In this document: piece after piece, positions 18,245 through 27,305 of the stretch
How positions within the stretch are numbered: the stretch's first letter is position 1
Layout: every line of letters begins with the position of its first letter
The notes under the pieces: model-generated
What the model saw: only the letters and a program-made list of their open reading frames with translations
What the model was told of the DNA's origin: nothing
Database searches by the model: none
Source of the DNA: Limosilactobacillus caecicola
GTDB lineage: Bacteria > Bacillota > Bacilli > Lactobacillales > Lactobacillaceae
Length of the DNA: 64,000 bases
Assembly (NCBI RefSeq): GCF_943192935.1
Contig: NZ_CALPCI010000001.1
Coordinates: 1 to 64,000, forward strand
Direction: 5' to 3'
Made by a program: the position numbers and the translations under genes

Positions 18245-20959
18245 TTACCCTTGTAAAATTTGCTTTGTCGCCCAGGCTAGTTCCTCAATCACGTTAATTC
18301 CTGCCGCAAAACTCGGGTCCTGGTCAGTGTAAACCGCAATCGCATAACCATGGTGATTGTCAGCACTTGGAATGAAGCCAATACTGTTGACCCACTCGCC
18401 ATCAGTATACCAACCATTTTTAATGTAGAAACTCCCGCGGGCGGTGCCAGCAGAAATGCCCCAATCTTGACCAGCAGATACGTTCATCATCTGGTAGTGA
18501 ATATAGTCCCGTGAAGTTTGGTTAAGGTAACCGGAATTTTGGTCGAGATACAGGTCATTCAACAACTTAATTTGGTCTTCTGGCGTGGTCCAGGATGATC
18601 CCCAAGTACTGTTGGTCCCGGTATCTGTCATCCCCAACTGGTTGTAAAGCGAGCGCAAGCCCTGTGCTCCACCCAAGTAATTATTCACAATCGCCGTGGC
18701 TGCACTGTTGTCACTGTACCGAATCATCCGGGTGGCAAGATTTTGCATTGTGCCGTCAAGATTGCCACCAGTTCGGTGCAACAATTCTGTTAAGATGGCG
18801 ACCTTAACTGTACTCATCGTCTCCCAATGATAGCCTGGCGTATTTGTATACGAAACAACTTGGCCGGTCAATTGCGATTTAATCGCAATCCCGATGTGCC
18901 CACCGTGGCGACTAATGATATTTTGCCAAGCACTAATTAACCGTTGTTGGTAATTCGTGTGGTCGATAGTTTGTTCGTAGTCAACGTAGTTACCGTTACC
19001 TGCCGCATCGTCAGTAAATCGATGAATCAACTTGAAGTATTCGTGGTTCCCGCCAAAGTTATTGAAGGTCACATCAAAGCCGGATTGGCCACTACCGTTG
19101 ATCCATGGGTAAGCCCTTTGCACATCATTCCGGCTCACGTGTTGGTCAGAAATGTTCCACCGCTGGATTTCCTTACCACTGGCCCCATCGAGGGCAATGA
19201 TGTACTCGTACGGCCGGCTCGCACTAGCCAGCGAAGCGTGCCAACCACTGACGTGCAAGGTAGTGTCGTTGACATCCGCTCGGTCAAAGTTCCCAGCGTT
19301 GGCCGGATAGGTGGGCGTCCAAATATCTGCGTGTTGTCCTTCACCATTCGAAGCATTGCTAAAGCGCAGCACTAATTGAATATTATTGCGAACGTTCTTT
19401 GGTAAAGTAAAGGTAGCTTGAAAACCACTGTGCTGGCTTTGGTACAGACTTGGATATGCCCTAGCGACATCATTTCGAACCGTTAATTCAACTCGTTGAC
19501 GACCAACTTCCTTACCGTCCGCCAGTAAAATCACAAAGGCAATTGGTTTATCAAGATGTTCATCACTCGCCAGCCATCCATTGACGGTTAATTGTTCTCC
19601 AGTCGTTTGCCAGCTGTCAATGCTGTAAGCTTGCTGATTCAAAGTTTGACTAGCAAACCAGTAATCAGTATGAACACCGTCATTACCGTTTCCCTTGGCG
19701 GACGTGGAGTAACGACTCACTAATGAATATGAGTGACCCGGTGTTAAGGCAAGGTTGGTGAAGGCATAGCCAAAACGGGAGTGACCGGCGCTTCGAGTAT
19801 CCGGATAAGCTTTTGCCACGTCCGTGGCAGTCGTAGTTGGAACCAGTTCTGAAGCCACTTGGCGTTGTGCCGTGTTATCAAAGACGATCAGATAGTGGTA
19901 TGGTTCAAAAATTGCTGCATCGTCCGCATGCCACCCACTGACTTGCAACGTTCCATCACTGAGTTTCCATTGGTCGAGGTTGCCCCGGTTTTGCTTCGTC
20001 ACTGGCGAGAACCAGTAGTCAACCGCCTGCCCATTTCCAGCCGGATCGTTGGTCCACCGGCTCACGAATTGAATGGTGTCCCGGGCATACTGTGGCGTCA
20101 GCTTAAATTGCACTTTGAAACCACTGTTGCCAGCATTACCAACCGTTGGAAAGGCCTTCACCACGTCAGTCCGCGTTTGGCCGTCCTGAACCAGTTGCCG
20201 GGCAATTTCCCGACCAGTCGTGGAATCATAGGCAATGATGTAGTGATACTTCATTCCGGCCGCCGCATTCGTCGCGTGCCAGCCGCTCTCCGTTAAATTA
20301 CCGTCCTGGTCACTCACCAGGCTATCCAGGGAAGCACGGTTCTGGTTATCAATTACCACTGGCGCAAACCAGTAATCAGTATGTTGGCCTTCGCCATTCA
20401 GTGCATCGGTACTATAACGTGAGATCACGCTGAACGAATGTCCCGCAAAGTTACTTGGCAACGTGAAGTTAACGTTGAAACCGGCGTGCAGACTGTTATC
20501 AATGTGTGGGTAAGCCTGCTGAACATCAGTCCGGTCGACCGGGGTCACCCGTTGGCGGTCGACTTCCCGGTTCGTAGTGTTATCGTACAAAATTGCGTAC
20601 CGGTAACGTTCCTGGTTACTTTGCCCAGCAACTTGCCAACCACTGGCGTTCAAGGTCGTCGTCCCCGTTTTCGTATCCGTCGTCACCTGCACATGGTCTA
20701 GCGAACCTTGGTTAGCGTTGACGTCGTTATTCATGGTCGTCTGGTCCACCGGCACCTCGTTGGATGGGGTTACCGATGTGGTTGAATGCTGACTTGGTTC
20801 CGTTGCCTTTGTTGATACCAGCGCACTCGTTGTAACGGGACTCGCCTCATTACTGTCCGCATGCACCACCGTGGTCGTCCCCATGGTAACCGCCGCAAAA
20901 GCAATTGCCGCATAACACCAGAGTTTCCCACTTTTATACATCTTAAATCGTGTTTTCAT
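18245..20959 (-). CDS. Secreted five-RDV-repeat protein with serine beta-lactamase-fold domain (copy 1)
   Basis: 904 residues. Signal FKMYKSGKLW, cleavage near VHA. Five RDV repeats run to about residue 670. The C-terminal ~230 residues form a class A beta-lactamase-like domain (PF13354 type): STVK is the SxxK nucleophile motif, YSDNSA the SDN motif and KNGW in place of KTG. The omega-loop ExxLN motif that gives deacylation in class A enzymes is not evident, so a D-Ala-D-Ala carboxypeptidase, transpeptidase or esterase acting on the wall is as likely as penicillin hydrolysis. GGGAG precedes the ATG. It is a tandem paralogue of the gene at 21013, nearly identical in repeat 5 and the catalytic domain. 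Confidence 0.85.
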   Translation of the reverse strand: MKTRFKMYKSGKLWCYAAIAFAAVTMGTTTVVHADSNEASPVTTSALVSTKATEPSQHSTTSVTPSNEVPVDQTTMNNDVNANQGSLDHVQVTTDTKTGTTTLNASGWQVAGQSNQERYRYAILYDNTTNREVDRQRVTPVDRTDVQQAYPHIDNSLHAGFNVNFTLPSNFAGHSFSVISRYSTDALNGEGQHTDYWFAPVVIDNQNRASLDSLVSDQDGNLTESGWHATNAAAGMKYHYIIAYDSTTGREIARQLVQDGQTRTDVVKAFPTVGNAGNSGFKVQFKLTPQYARDTIQFVSRWTNDPAGNGQAVDYWFSPVTKQNRGNLDQWKLSDGTLQVSGWHADDAAIFEPYHYLIVFDNTAQRQVASELVPTTTATDVAKAYPDTRSAGHSRFGYAFTNLALTPGHSYSLVSRYSTSAKGNGNDGVHTDYWFASQTLNQQAYSIDSWQTTGEQLTVNGWLASDEHLDKPIAFVILLADGKEVGRQRVELTVRNDVARAYPSLYQSQHSGFQATFTLPKNVRNNIQLVLRFSNASNGEGQHADIWTPTYPANAGNFDRADVNDTTLHVSGWHASLASASRPYEYIIALDGASGKEIQRWNISDQHVSRNDVQRAYPWINGSGQSGFDVTFNNFGGNHEYFKLIHRFTDDAAGNGNYVDYEQTIDHTNYQQRLISAWQNIISRHGGHIGIAIKSQLTGQVVSYTNTPGYHWETMSTVKVAILTELLHRTGGNLDGTMQNLATRMIRYSDNSAATAIVNNYLGGAQGLRSLYNQLGMTDTGTNSTWGSSWTTPEDQIKLLNDLYLDQNSGYLNQTSRDYIHYQMMNVSAGQDWGISAGTARGSFYIKNGWYTDGEWVNSIGFIPSADNHHGYAIAVYTDQDPSFAAGINVIEELAWATKQILQG

Positions 20960-20976
20960 TGATTTCTCCCAACTTC

Positions 20977-21000
20977 AAAAAATCCGGAAATTAACCGGCT
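20977..21000 (-). terminator. Terminator after beta-lactamase-fold gene copy 2
   Basis: Minus-strand hairpin AGCCGG / CCGGAT with a short AT loop, followed by a TTTTTT tract, 13 bases beyond the stop of the gene at 21013. Confidence 0.7.
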
Positions 21001-21012
21001 TTCCTTTGATGA

Positions 21013-23730
21013 TTAACCTTGTAAAATCTGCTTCGTGACTCGGGCCAGTTGTTCAATCACGTTAATCCCGGATTGGAAACTTGGGTTCCCATCGGAGTAG
21101 ACCGCAATCGCGTAACCGTGATGGTTATCAGCGCTCGGGATAAAGCCAATACTGTTGACGATGCCGTAGCCAACTGGAATCCACCCGTTCTTAATGTAGA
21201 AACTGCCGCGAGCGGTGCCGGCAGAAATCCCCCAGTCTTGCCCAGCAGACACGTTCATCATTTGGTAATGAACGTAGTCCCGGGATGCCTGGTTGAGGTA
21301 ACCGGAGTTTTGGTCAAGATACAGGTCGTTCAATAACTTCACGACTTCTTCTGGCGTGGTTGAGGTTGTTCCCCAACCATTCGGTGTCGTGTAGGTGTTA
21401 TTCATCCCTTCGGCGTGGAATAAGCCGTACAGACCATTGACCCCACCAAGGTAGTTATTGACGATTGCCGTCGTCGCGTCGTTGTCACTGTAACGGATCA
21501 TCCGCGTCGCGAGGCTTTGCATCGTCCCGTCGAGGTTGCCACCAGTCCGATGCAATAATTCAGACAGCACGGGCACTTTGACGGTCGAAGCCATCCACCA
21601 GTGGTGACCTGGGGCATTAGTATAGGAAACAACCTGCCCGGTTAATTGCGACTTGATCGCGATCCCGATCGCATTGCCGTGCTGGTTAATGATGTTGCGC
21701 CAGGCATCAATCAGTCGTTGTTGGTAATTTGTATGGTCGATGGTTTGTTCGTAATCAACATAGTTCCCGTTACCAGCCGCGTCATCAGTAATCCGGTGGA
21801 TCAGCTTGAAGTATTCGTGGTTGCCCCCGAAATTATTCAGGGTCACATCAAAGCCGGATTGGCCACTACCGTTGATCCATGGGTAGGCCCTTTGCACATC
21901 ATTCCGGCTCACGTGTTGGTCAGAAATGTTCCAGCGTTGGATTTCTTTACCACTGGCCCCGTCGAGGGCAATGATGTATTCGTACGGCCGGTTGGCGCTG
22001 GCCATGGAAGCATGCCAACCACTGACGTGCAAAGTATTGCCATTGACGTCCGCCCGGTCAAAATTCCCAGCGTTGGCGGCGTAGGCCTGCGTCCACATGT
22101 CCGCGTGCCGGCCTTCCCCATTCTCAGCATTACTGAACCGCAGGACGAGGTTGATATTATTCTTGATGTTTGTCGGTAAGGTAAAGGTGGCGGTAAAGCC
22201 GCTCAGTCCACTCTTGTACAATCCCTGGTAAGCCTTGGCCACGTCAGGCCGAGCCGTCAAAGTGACTGCTTGGCGACCAATTTCCTTACCGTCCGCCAGC
22301 AGGATTACGAATGGCTTTGTCAAATTCAAAGCGTCATCACTCGCCATCCAACCACTGACGGTCAGCTTTTGGCCGTCCGGCGTAAAGTTGTCGATGCTAA
22401 AGGCATGTTGGTTCAACGTCTGCGCACCAAACCAGTAGTCAGTATAGACGCCGTCGTTACCGTTGCCCTTGGCAGAGGTGGAATAACGACTCACTAATGA
22501 ATAGGAATGGCCCGGCGTCAGGCTCAACTTCGTGAAGTCAGCGCTAAAGCGGGAATTCCCCGCGCTCCGGGTGTCCGGATAAACCTTAGCCACGTCCTTG
22601 GAAGCCGTGGTTGGGACCAATTCTGCAGCCACCTGGCGTTGCACCGTATTATCAAAAACGATCAGGTAGTGGTATGGGGCGAAAATCGCAACATCGTTGG
22701 CGTGCCAACCGCTCACTTGGAGCGTCCCGTCACTGAGGTTCCACTGATCGAGGTTACCCCGGTTTTGCTTCGTCACAGCGGAGAACCAGTAGTCGACTGC
22801 ATTGCCATTACCGGCTGGATCGTTAGTCCACCGGCTTACGAATTGGATGTTGTCCCGGGCATATTGCGACGTCAGCTTAAAGGACACTTTAAACCCACTC
22901 TTGCCGGCATTGGCAATCGTCGGAAAGGCCTTAGCCACGTCAGTTCGGGTTTCGCCATCCTTCACCAGTTGGCGGGCGATTTCCCGATTGGTCGTTTGGT
23001 CGTAAGCAATGATGTAGTGGTATTTCAGCCCGGCTGCGGCGTTGTTGGCGTGCCAGCCGCTGACCACGACGTTATCCTTGCCATCATTGGTGATTGAATC
23101 TAGAGATGCCCGATTTTGGCTGTCAATCACGATCGGTGCAAACCAGTAGTCGGTGTGCGTCCCTTCGCCGTTGACTGCGTCAGTACTGTAACGGGCAATC
23201 ACGCTCAGTGAATGACCATTGAAGTTGCTTGGCAAGGTGAAGTTCACGTTGAAACCGGCGTGGAGACTGTTATCAACGTATGGATAGGCCTTTTGCACAT
23301 CTGGTCGGTCAACGGGGGTGACCCGCTGACGCCCGATTTCCCGGTTAGTCGTGTTGTCATACAGGATTGCGTAACGGTACTGTTGGTCGTTACTCTTGCC
23401 CACGGCTTGCCAACCGGACGCGTTCAAAGTCGTTGTCCCCTTGGTATCCGTCGTGACCTGGACGTGGTCGAGTGCACCCTGGTTAGCGTTGACATCGTTA
23501 TTCGTTGTGGTGTGGTCCACCGGCACCTGGTTGGTGACTGGGGTTGCCGGCGTCGGGGCCGCTTGCTGATCACTAGTGGTATTTGTCGTTTGCACAGTCT
23601 TCACTGGTGTTGTAGTTGGCGTGGTCGCCGCATGCGCGAGCGTCGTCGTTCCCATGGTGACTGCCGCAAAGGCAAGCGCAGCACAACACCACAGTTTGCC
23701 GCTCTTGTAGAGTTTAAACCGTTTTTTCAT
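21013..23730 (-). CDS. Secreted five-RDV-repeat protein with serine beta-lactamase-fold domain (copy 2)
   Basis: About 905 residues from the ATG at 23730 (GGGAGG eleven bases upstream; a TTG two codons earlier is a possible start). Signal FKLYKSGKLW, cleavage near AHA. It has five RDV repeats, then the beta-lactamase-like domain with STVK, YSDND and KNGW. Repeat 5 and the catalytic part match copy 1 almost residue for residue, whereas repeats 1-4 have diverged more, as expected if recombination keeps the 3' ends alike. The loop after the SDN motif (HAEGMNNTYTTPNGW) differs from copy 1, hinting at a different substrate. No LPXTG. Confidence 0.85.
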   Translation of the reverse strand: MKKRFKLYKSGKLWCCAALAFAAVTMGTTTLAHAATTPTTTPVKTVQTTNTTSDQQAAPTPATPVTNQVPVDHTTTNNDVNANQGALDHVQVTTDTKGTTTLNASGWQAVGKSNDQQYRYAILYDNTTNREIGRQRVTPVDRPDVQKAYPYVDNSLHAGFNVNFTLPSNFNGHSLSVIARYSTDAVNGEGTHTDYWFAPIVIDSQNRASLDSITNDGKDNVVVSGWHANNAAAGLKYHYIIAYDQTTNREIARQLVKDGETRTDVAKAFPTIANAGKSGFKVSFKLTSQYARDNIQFVSRWTNDPAGNGNAVDYWFSAVTKQNRGNLDQWNLSDGTLQVSGWHANDVAIFAPYHYLIVFDNTVQRQVAAELVPTTASKDVAKVYPDTRSAGNSRFSADFTKLSLTPGHSYSLVSRYSTSAKGNGNDGVYTDYWFGAQTLNQHAFSIDNFTPDGQKLTVSGWMASDDALNLTKPFVILLADGKEIGRQAVTLTARPDVAKAYQGLYKSGLSGFTATFTLPTNIKNNINLVLRFSNAENGEGRHADMWTQAYAANAGNFDRADVNGNTLHVSGWHASMASANRPYEYIIALDGASGKEIQRWNISDQHVSRNDVQRAYPWINGSGQSGFDVTLNNFGGNHEYFKLIHRITDDAAGNGNYVDYEQTIDHTNYQQRLIDAWRNIINQHGNAIGIAIKSQLTGQVVSYTNAPGHHWWMASTVKVPVLSELLHRTGGNLDGTMQSLATRMIRYSDNDATTAIVNNYLGGVNGLYGLFHAEGMNNTYTTPNGWGTTSTTPEEVVKLLNDLYLDQNSGYLNQASRDYVHYQMMNVSAGQDWGISAGTARGSFYIKNGWIPVGYGIVNSIGFIPSADNHHGYAIAVYSDGNPSFQSGINVIEQLARVTKQILQG

Positions 23731-23850
23731 CTTCAATTAATCCTCCCAAATTACACAATTACATAACTACTTTACTACAACGCCCCGCGAGTTGCAGTGA
23801 ATTTCGGTAAAATAAAAAAAATCCCCGTTAAATGCAACTTGATTGCATAC

Positions 23851-23890
23851 AAAAAGGCCCCGACCTTCGTGAACTACGAAAGCCGGCGCC
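23851..23890 (-). terminator. Terminator after the GH25 gene
   Basis: Minus-strand hairpin: GCCGGCTTTCGT pairs imperfectly with ACGAAGGTCGGGGC and is followed by TTTTT, 13 bases past the GH25 stop codon. Confidence 0.75.
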
Positions 23891-23902
23891 AATTTAAAAA
23901 AA

Positions 23903-26701
23903 CTATTTTAATGTCCGTGCTACAAACCACAAATCGACGGTGTTAATCCCGTTACCGGCCGGATCATCGGTGTAACGGTCGATGATCTGAATCTGATGGC
24001 CAGCCTGCAGGGCCTGCCGAATGACGGCCGAACTGTTGAAGGTGACGTTAAACCCGGACTTACCCGCATTATAAATATATGGGTAAACCTTTGCGACGTC
24101 ATTCCGGTAAATTGTCGAGGTCTGTTGGACCCGGGACAATTCCTTCCCAGCCGTGGCATCATACAGGATGACGTAGTGGTACTGCCGTCCCGCCGATTGA
24201 TCGGCCGCGTGCCAACCGGTGGCCGTAATCGAGCCGTCCTGGTTAACGGTCAGGCTGTCCAAGCTGCCGGCACTCGCCGTCAAGGTCTGGGCAGTGAAGA
24301 AGTGCTGAATGTAGGTCCCTTCACCGTTGGCCTGATCCGAATACCGCATGATCACCTGGAGCTGGTCACCGTTCTTCAGAGCGGTTTGTAAGGCCGTATT
24401 ACTATCGATCGCAAAGGAGGCGGTGAACCCGGATTGACCGGCTCCGTAAATCTTCGGGTAGGCCTTGGCAACATCCGCCCGGTCACCGCTCGTCACGAGC
24501 TGCCGGGAGAGCTCTTTCCCTGTCGTCGCATCATACAGGATCACGTATTTACTCGTGCCCCCCGCACTCCGGTCGTCAGCGTACCACCCGGCCACCTGAA
24601 CCTGGTTATCAGTGATCGTAAAGGTATCAAGGGCACTCGCCGCCGTGGATTGATTAAAACTCTTGGCGTTGTTGGAGTACCAGTAATCCACCTTCGTCCC
24701 CTCACCATTCGTGGCGTCATCGGAATACCGCGCAATCACTTCTAGTGAATCCCCGCGGAGTAAGGCCGCTTGGAGGTTTGTATAATCGCTAATTTTGAAG
24801 TCAGCACTGTAGCCGGATTGACTCGCGTTGGCGATCGCCGGGTAAGCGTTGGCGACGTCCTGACGACTAACGTTCGAGACCTTTTGGCGGGCAACTTCCT
24901 GTCCCGTGGTTTGATCATAAATGATGATCCACTGGTATGGCAGGTAAGTCGAGCGGTCAGCCGCGTGCCACCCGCTCACGTGGAGAGTGCCGTCACTGAG
25001 GTTAAAGTTATCTAAGGCCCCTTCGTTAGCATCGCTCTGCTTTTGTGCCGCAAACCAGTAATCGACGGTATCGCCGTTGCCCGCCGCGTCGTTAGTGTAG
25101 CGACTAATGATTTGGAGGGCATCGCCATTAGCAAGGGCCTGACGAACCGTCGAATTGATGGTAAAGGTCGTGGAGAAACCGGACTGGCCCGCATTGTAAA
25201 CACCCGGGTAGGCTTTGGCAACGTCTGACCGGCTCGTCGTCGGCACAAGTTGCCGAGCCAGTTCCTTTCCTGTCGTAGCGTCATAGAGGATCAGATAGTG
25301 GTAGCTACGCCCCAGGGCCTGGTCGGCGGCGTGCCAACCGGAGACGGTGATCGTGTTTCCGGAAACGGTAAAGTTGTCCAGGTTCGCTACGTTGGCATTC
25401 AAGACCTGGTCGCTAAAGTTATAATCGTTGTAGAGACTATTGCCATCGCTCGAGGCGGTATAGCGGAAAATTACCGTAATGTGGTGGCCAGCACTAATCG
25501 CGTTTTGCAGAGCCGTTGTCATCGTGAACTGGGCACTAAAACCGGAGGTGCTGGAACCATAAAGGTCAGGATAGGCACTGGCGACGTCTGACCGAGTACC
25601 CGCGGAGACCTGTTGGCGAGCCAGTTCAGCATTATTATTGTCCGCATCCACCAGGATCACGTACCGGTTGTCGAGCCCTTCATTGGCGTTATCCGCAAAC
25701 CAGCCGGAAACGTTGACCGTCCCGGTCGTGGCGTCGATGTCGAATTCGTCCAGGTTGGCCGCCTTCGTCACCCCACTATTAATGTAGTTGGCGAACAGAC
25801 CCAGGTCGATCGTCCCGTCAATACTGGTTCCGTTCCAATTGTTGGTGTACTGCCAGGCACCGTAGCCGGCGTTCCGCTTGGCATTCACCCGGGATTCGGT
25901 CGCGGTGTAATCGTAATAATATTGGGCGATCCAGGTCCGGTCTTTCCCAACGACCGAGCTGACGTTGTACTTTTCATCGTAATAAAGACCCGTGTAAACT
26001 GCGTGGTTGGTGTACCCAAGCGAGCTTAGGGTATCAAAGAATACTTGGAGGTTGCTGGCAACGCCAGAATATTGGACGTCACTATCCTCCATGTCCGCAA
26101 TCACCAGGGTGTTCTTGGAAAGGCCAAGGCTATTAGCGACTGAGGCAAAGTAATTGGCCTCATTGACCGCCTGTTGGGCCGTTTGGAAATGGGCGTAGTG
26201 ATAAACCGCAACATTTAAGCCGGCCGCCTGCGCATTTTTTACCTGAGAAGTACTGTAAGGGTTGGTGTAGCTGGTCCCTTCGGTCAACTTAACGACAACA
26301 TTTTCAATCCCCTGGCTCGCGTAGTTCTGGTAGGTCGCAGTCGAGATGTTTCCTTGGTAGGAAGCCACGTCCAGAGTATCCGCCGAAGTCTTCGTGACGG
26401 CCGTCGTCGATTGACTAGACGTGGTTGTCGCGGCGTTGGTCATCGTCGCCTGAACTTGGGTCGTTGAGTTCGTGGACGCTGCAGCACTCGTGGTCGTAGC
26501 ACTGGTCGTAGCCGCTGAATCTACAGTGGCACTTTGGGCGGATGACGATGGCGACGCGGTATCGGTCGTCGGCTGGTCAGTCGTCGTATCGGCGTGTACG
26601 GCGTGGGTACTGATGACCCCCACGGCTAAGAGCGTTGTCAGGGTCGTGGCCGAGACGGTGTACAAGGTTTTCAATGAGTAAGTCTTTGCTGATTTAGGCA
26701 A
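23903..26701 (-). CDS. Secreted GH25 muramidase with five C-terminal RDV repeats
   Basis: 932 residues. The start is TTG, nine bases after a perfect AAGGAGG. A signal peptide (hydrophobic TLTTLLAVGVIST, cleavage near VHA) lacks the KxYKxGKxW pattern of the neighbours. A Thr/Ser/Ala-rich linker runs to about 110. The GH25 lysozyme domain at ~110-310 has DVASYQG at the first strand, KLTEGTSYTNPY, and the catalytic acidic pair in VIADMEDSD. The protein should cut the beta-1,4 MurNAc-GlcNAc bond. Five RDV repeats (~315-932) follow, so here the scaffold is C-terminal and not N-terminal. No sortase anchor. Confidence 0.88.
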   Translation of the reverse strand: MPKSAKTYSLKTLYTVSATTLTTLLAVGVISTHAVHADTTTDQPTTDTASPSSSAQSATVDSAATTSATTTSAAASTNSTTQVQATMTNAATTTSSQSTTAVTKTSADTLDVASYQGNISTATYQNYASQGIENVVVKLTEGTSYTNPYSTSQVKNAQAAGLNVAVYHYAHFQTAQQAVNEANYFASVANSLGLSKNTLVIADMEDSDVQYSGVASNLQVFFDTLSSLGYTNHAVYTGLYYDEKYNVSSVVGKDRTWIAQYYYDYTATESRVNAKRNAGYGAWQYTNNWNGTSIDGTIDLGLFANYINSGVTKAANLDEFDIDATTGTVNVSGWFADNANEGLDNRYVILVDADNNNAELARQQVSAGTRSDVASAYPDLYGSSTSGFSAQFTMTTALQNAISAGHHITVIFRYTASSDGNSLYNDYNFSDQVLNANVANLDNFTVSGNTITVSGWHAADQALGRSYHYLILYDATTGKELARQLVPTTSRSDVAKAYPGVYNAGQSGFSTTFTINSTVRQALANGDALQIISRYTNDAAGNGDTVDYWFAAQKQSDANEGALDNFNLSDGTLHVSGWHAADRSTYLPYQWIIIYDQTTGQEVARQKVSNVSRQDVANAYPAIANASQSGYSADFKISDYTNLQAALLRGDSLEVIARYSDDATNGEGTKVDYWYSNNAKSFNQSTAASALDTFTITDNQVQVAGWYADDRSAGGTSKYVILYDATTGKELSRQLVTSGDRADVAKAYPKIYGAGQSGFTASFAIDSNTALQTALKNGDQLQVIMRYSDQANGEGTYIQHFFTAQTLTASAGSLDSLTVNQDGSITATGWHAADQSAGRQYHYVILYDATAGKELSRVQQTSTIYRNDVAKVYPYIYNAGKSGFNVTFNSSAVIRQALQAGHQIQIIDRYTDDPAGNGINTVDLWFVARTLK

Positions 26702-26877
26702 AATTTAAATCCTCCTTAATAATCATCACCGTCCATTGTAAAAGGTCTAGATTATCAAAACATTACAAATGAGTAAATTAACTGTAACTAAATTATGAAT
26801 ATGTCCCCCCTACAGGTGTTTACCGGTTCTTCAGTTTTAACATGATTCAAAAATAATTAGTCAGTAGAATAATAAGG

Positions 26878-27100
26878 AAAAAACAGGGCTCATCCCCTGT
26901 CAAAGAGGCTGAACCCTGTTTGAAATTCACTTTACCCGACGATTTACGATGTTGGATCACAGAAAATTGCCAATGTGCGCTCAGGCAATCTCCTGCTGGA
27001 TTAATGGATTCCTGGTAAATGTAAAGATAGATAATTACCAGCGATAAAGGGCGATCGCAAATCACCAAGATTTTGAGACAATCTTGAACCCCACCCACAC
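26878..27100 (-). ncRNA. Candidate structured RNA element, copy 1, with terminator
   Basis: Minus-strand non-coding element. It opens with GGGTGGGG (plus 27089-27096). Hairpins then form: AAGATT/AATCTT, GCGATCGC-type and CTGGTAA/TTACCAG. A conserved GGAATCC..TAATCC stretch follows, then a hairpin AGATTGCC / GGCAATTTT whose loop is TGAGCGCA. It ends in an intrinsic terminator (AAACAGGG / CCCTGTTTTTT, plus 26878-26922). The same order recurs at 32957-33187 with compensating changes in the stems. Stop codons interrupt every aligned frame. It is not a riboswitch class I recognise. The remaining 26702-26877 is the GH25 upstream region. Confidence 0.45.
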
Positions 27101-27132
27101 AAGTGAATTGCAGATAGTGTAATAGGTAGGCA

Positions 27133-27301
27133 TGATGATCTGGTGAACAAAGATCGCTTTTAATGTGAAGTATTAAGCCGAAATATAATTACATTCACCA
27201 GCAAAATCACTGTGAATTGTAATTACGTTTCACCAAATTAATCCCCAAGAAAAAGGTCCAGTCTCCACAAATGTGAAAGCTGGACCTTAAGATATTTACT
27301 T
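27133..27301. repeat. 169-bp direct repeat, copy 1
   Basis: It matches 32841-33009 over 169 bp without gaps, with seven mismatches counted by eye. It includes a minus-strand terminator and two TAATTAC-centred motifs. The two copies bracket the PTS operon, its regulator and a broken orphan gene. Confidence 0.92.
27250..27288 (-). terminator. Terminator of the PTS operon
   Basis: Minus-strand arms AAGGTCCAG / CTGGACCTT followed by TTTTC, 18 bases beyond the aldolase stop. It is part of the 169-bp repeat; the other copy does the same job downstream of tyrS. Confidence 0.85.
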
Positions 27302-27305
27302 GTCA

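Noticed and set aside
18245-23730. Calling the beta-lactamase-fold proteins antibiotic-resistance genes
   Set aside because: The omega-loop glutamate motif is not visible and the proteins are joined to wall-enzyme scaffolds, so resistance is not supported.
11938-26701. Long plus-strand frames opposite the RDV genes (100-200 residues)
   Set aside because: Antisense shadows of repetitive GC-rich coding sequence, with no ribosome sites and no protein-like features.
11938-26701. Reading the RDV proteins as LPXTG-anchored adhesins
   Set aside because: None ends in an LPXTG motif with hydrophobic and basic tail; all but the GH25 protein end in a catalytic domain, and that one ends in the last repeat.
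26847-27098. 83-residue frame and the related 62-residue frame at 32915-33103
   Set aside because: The two share a short similar stretch only because the underlying DNA element is repeated. Substitutions do not favour third codon positions, and stems and terminators explain the conservation better.
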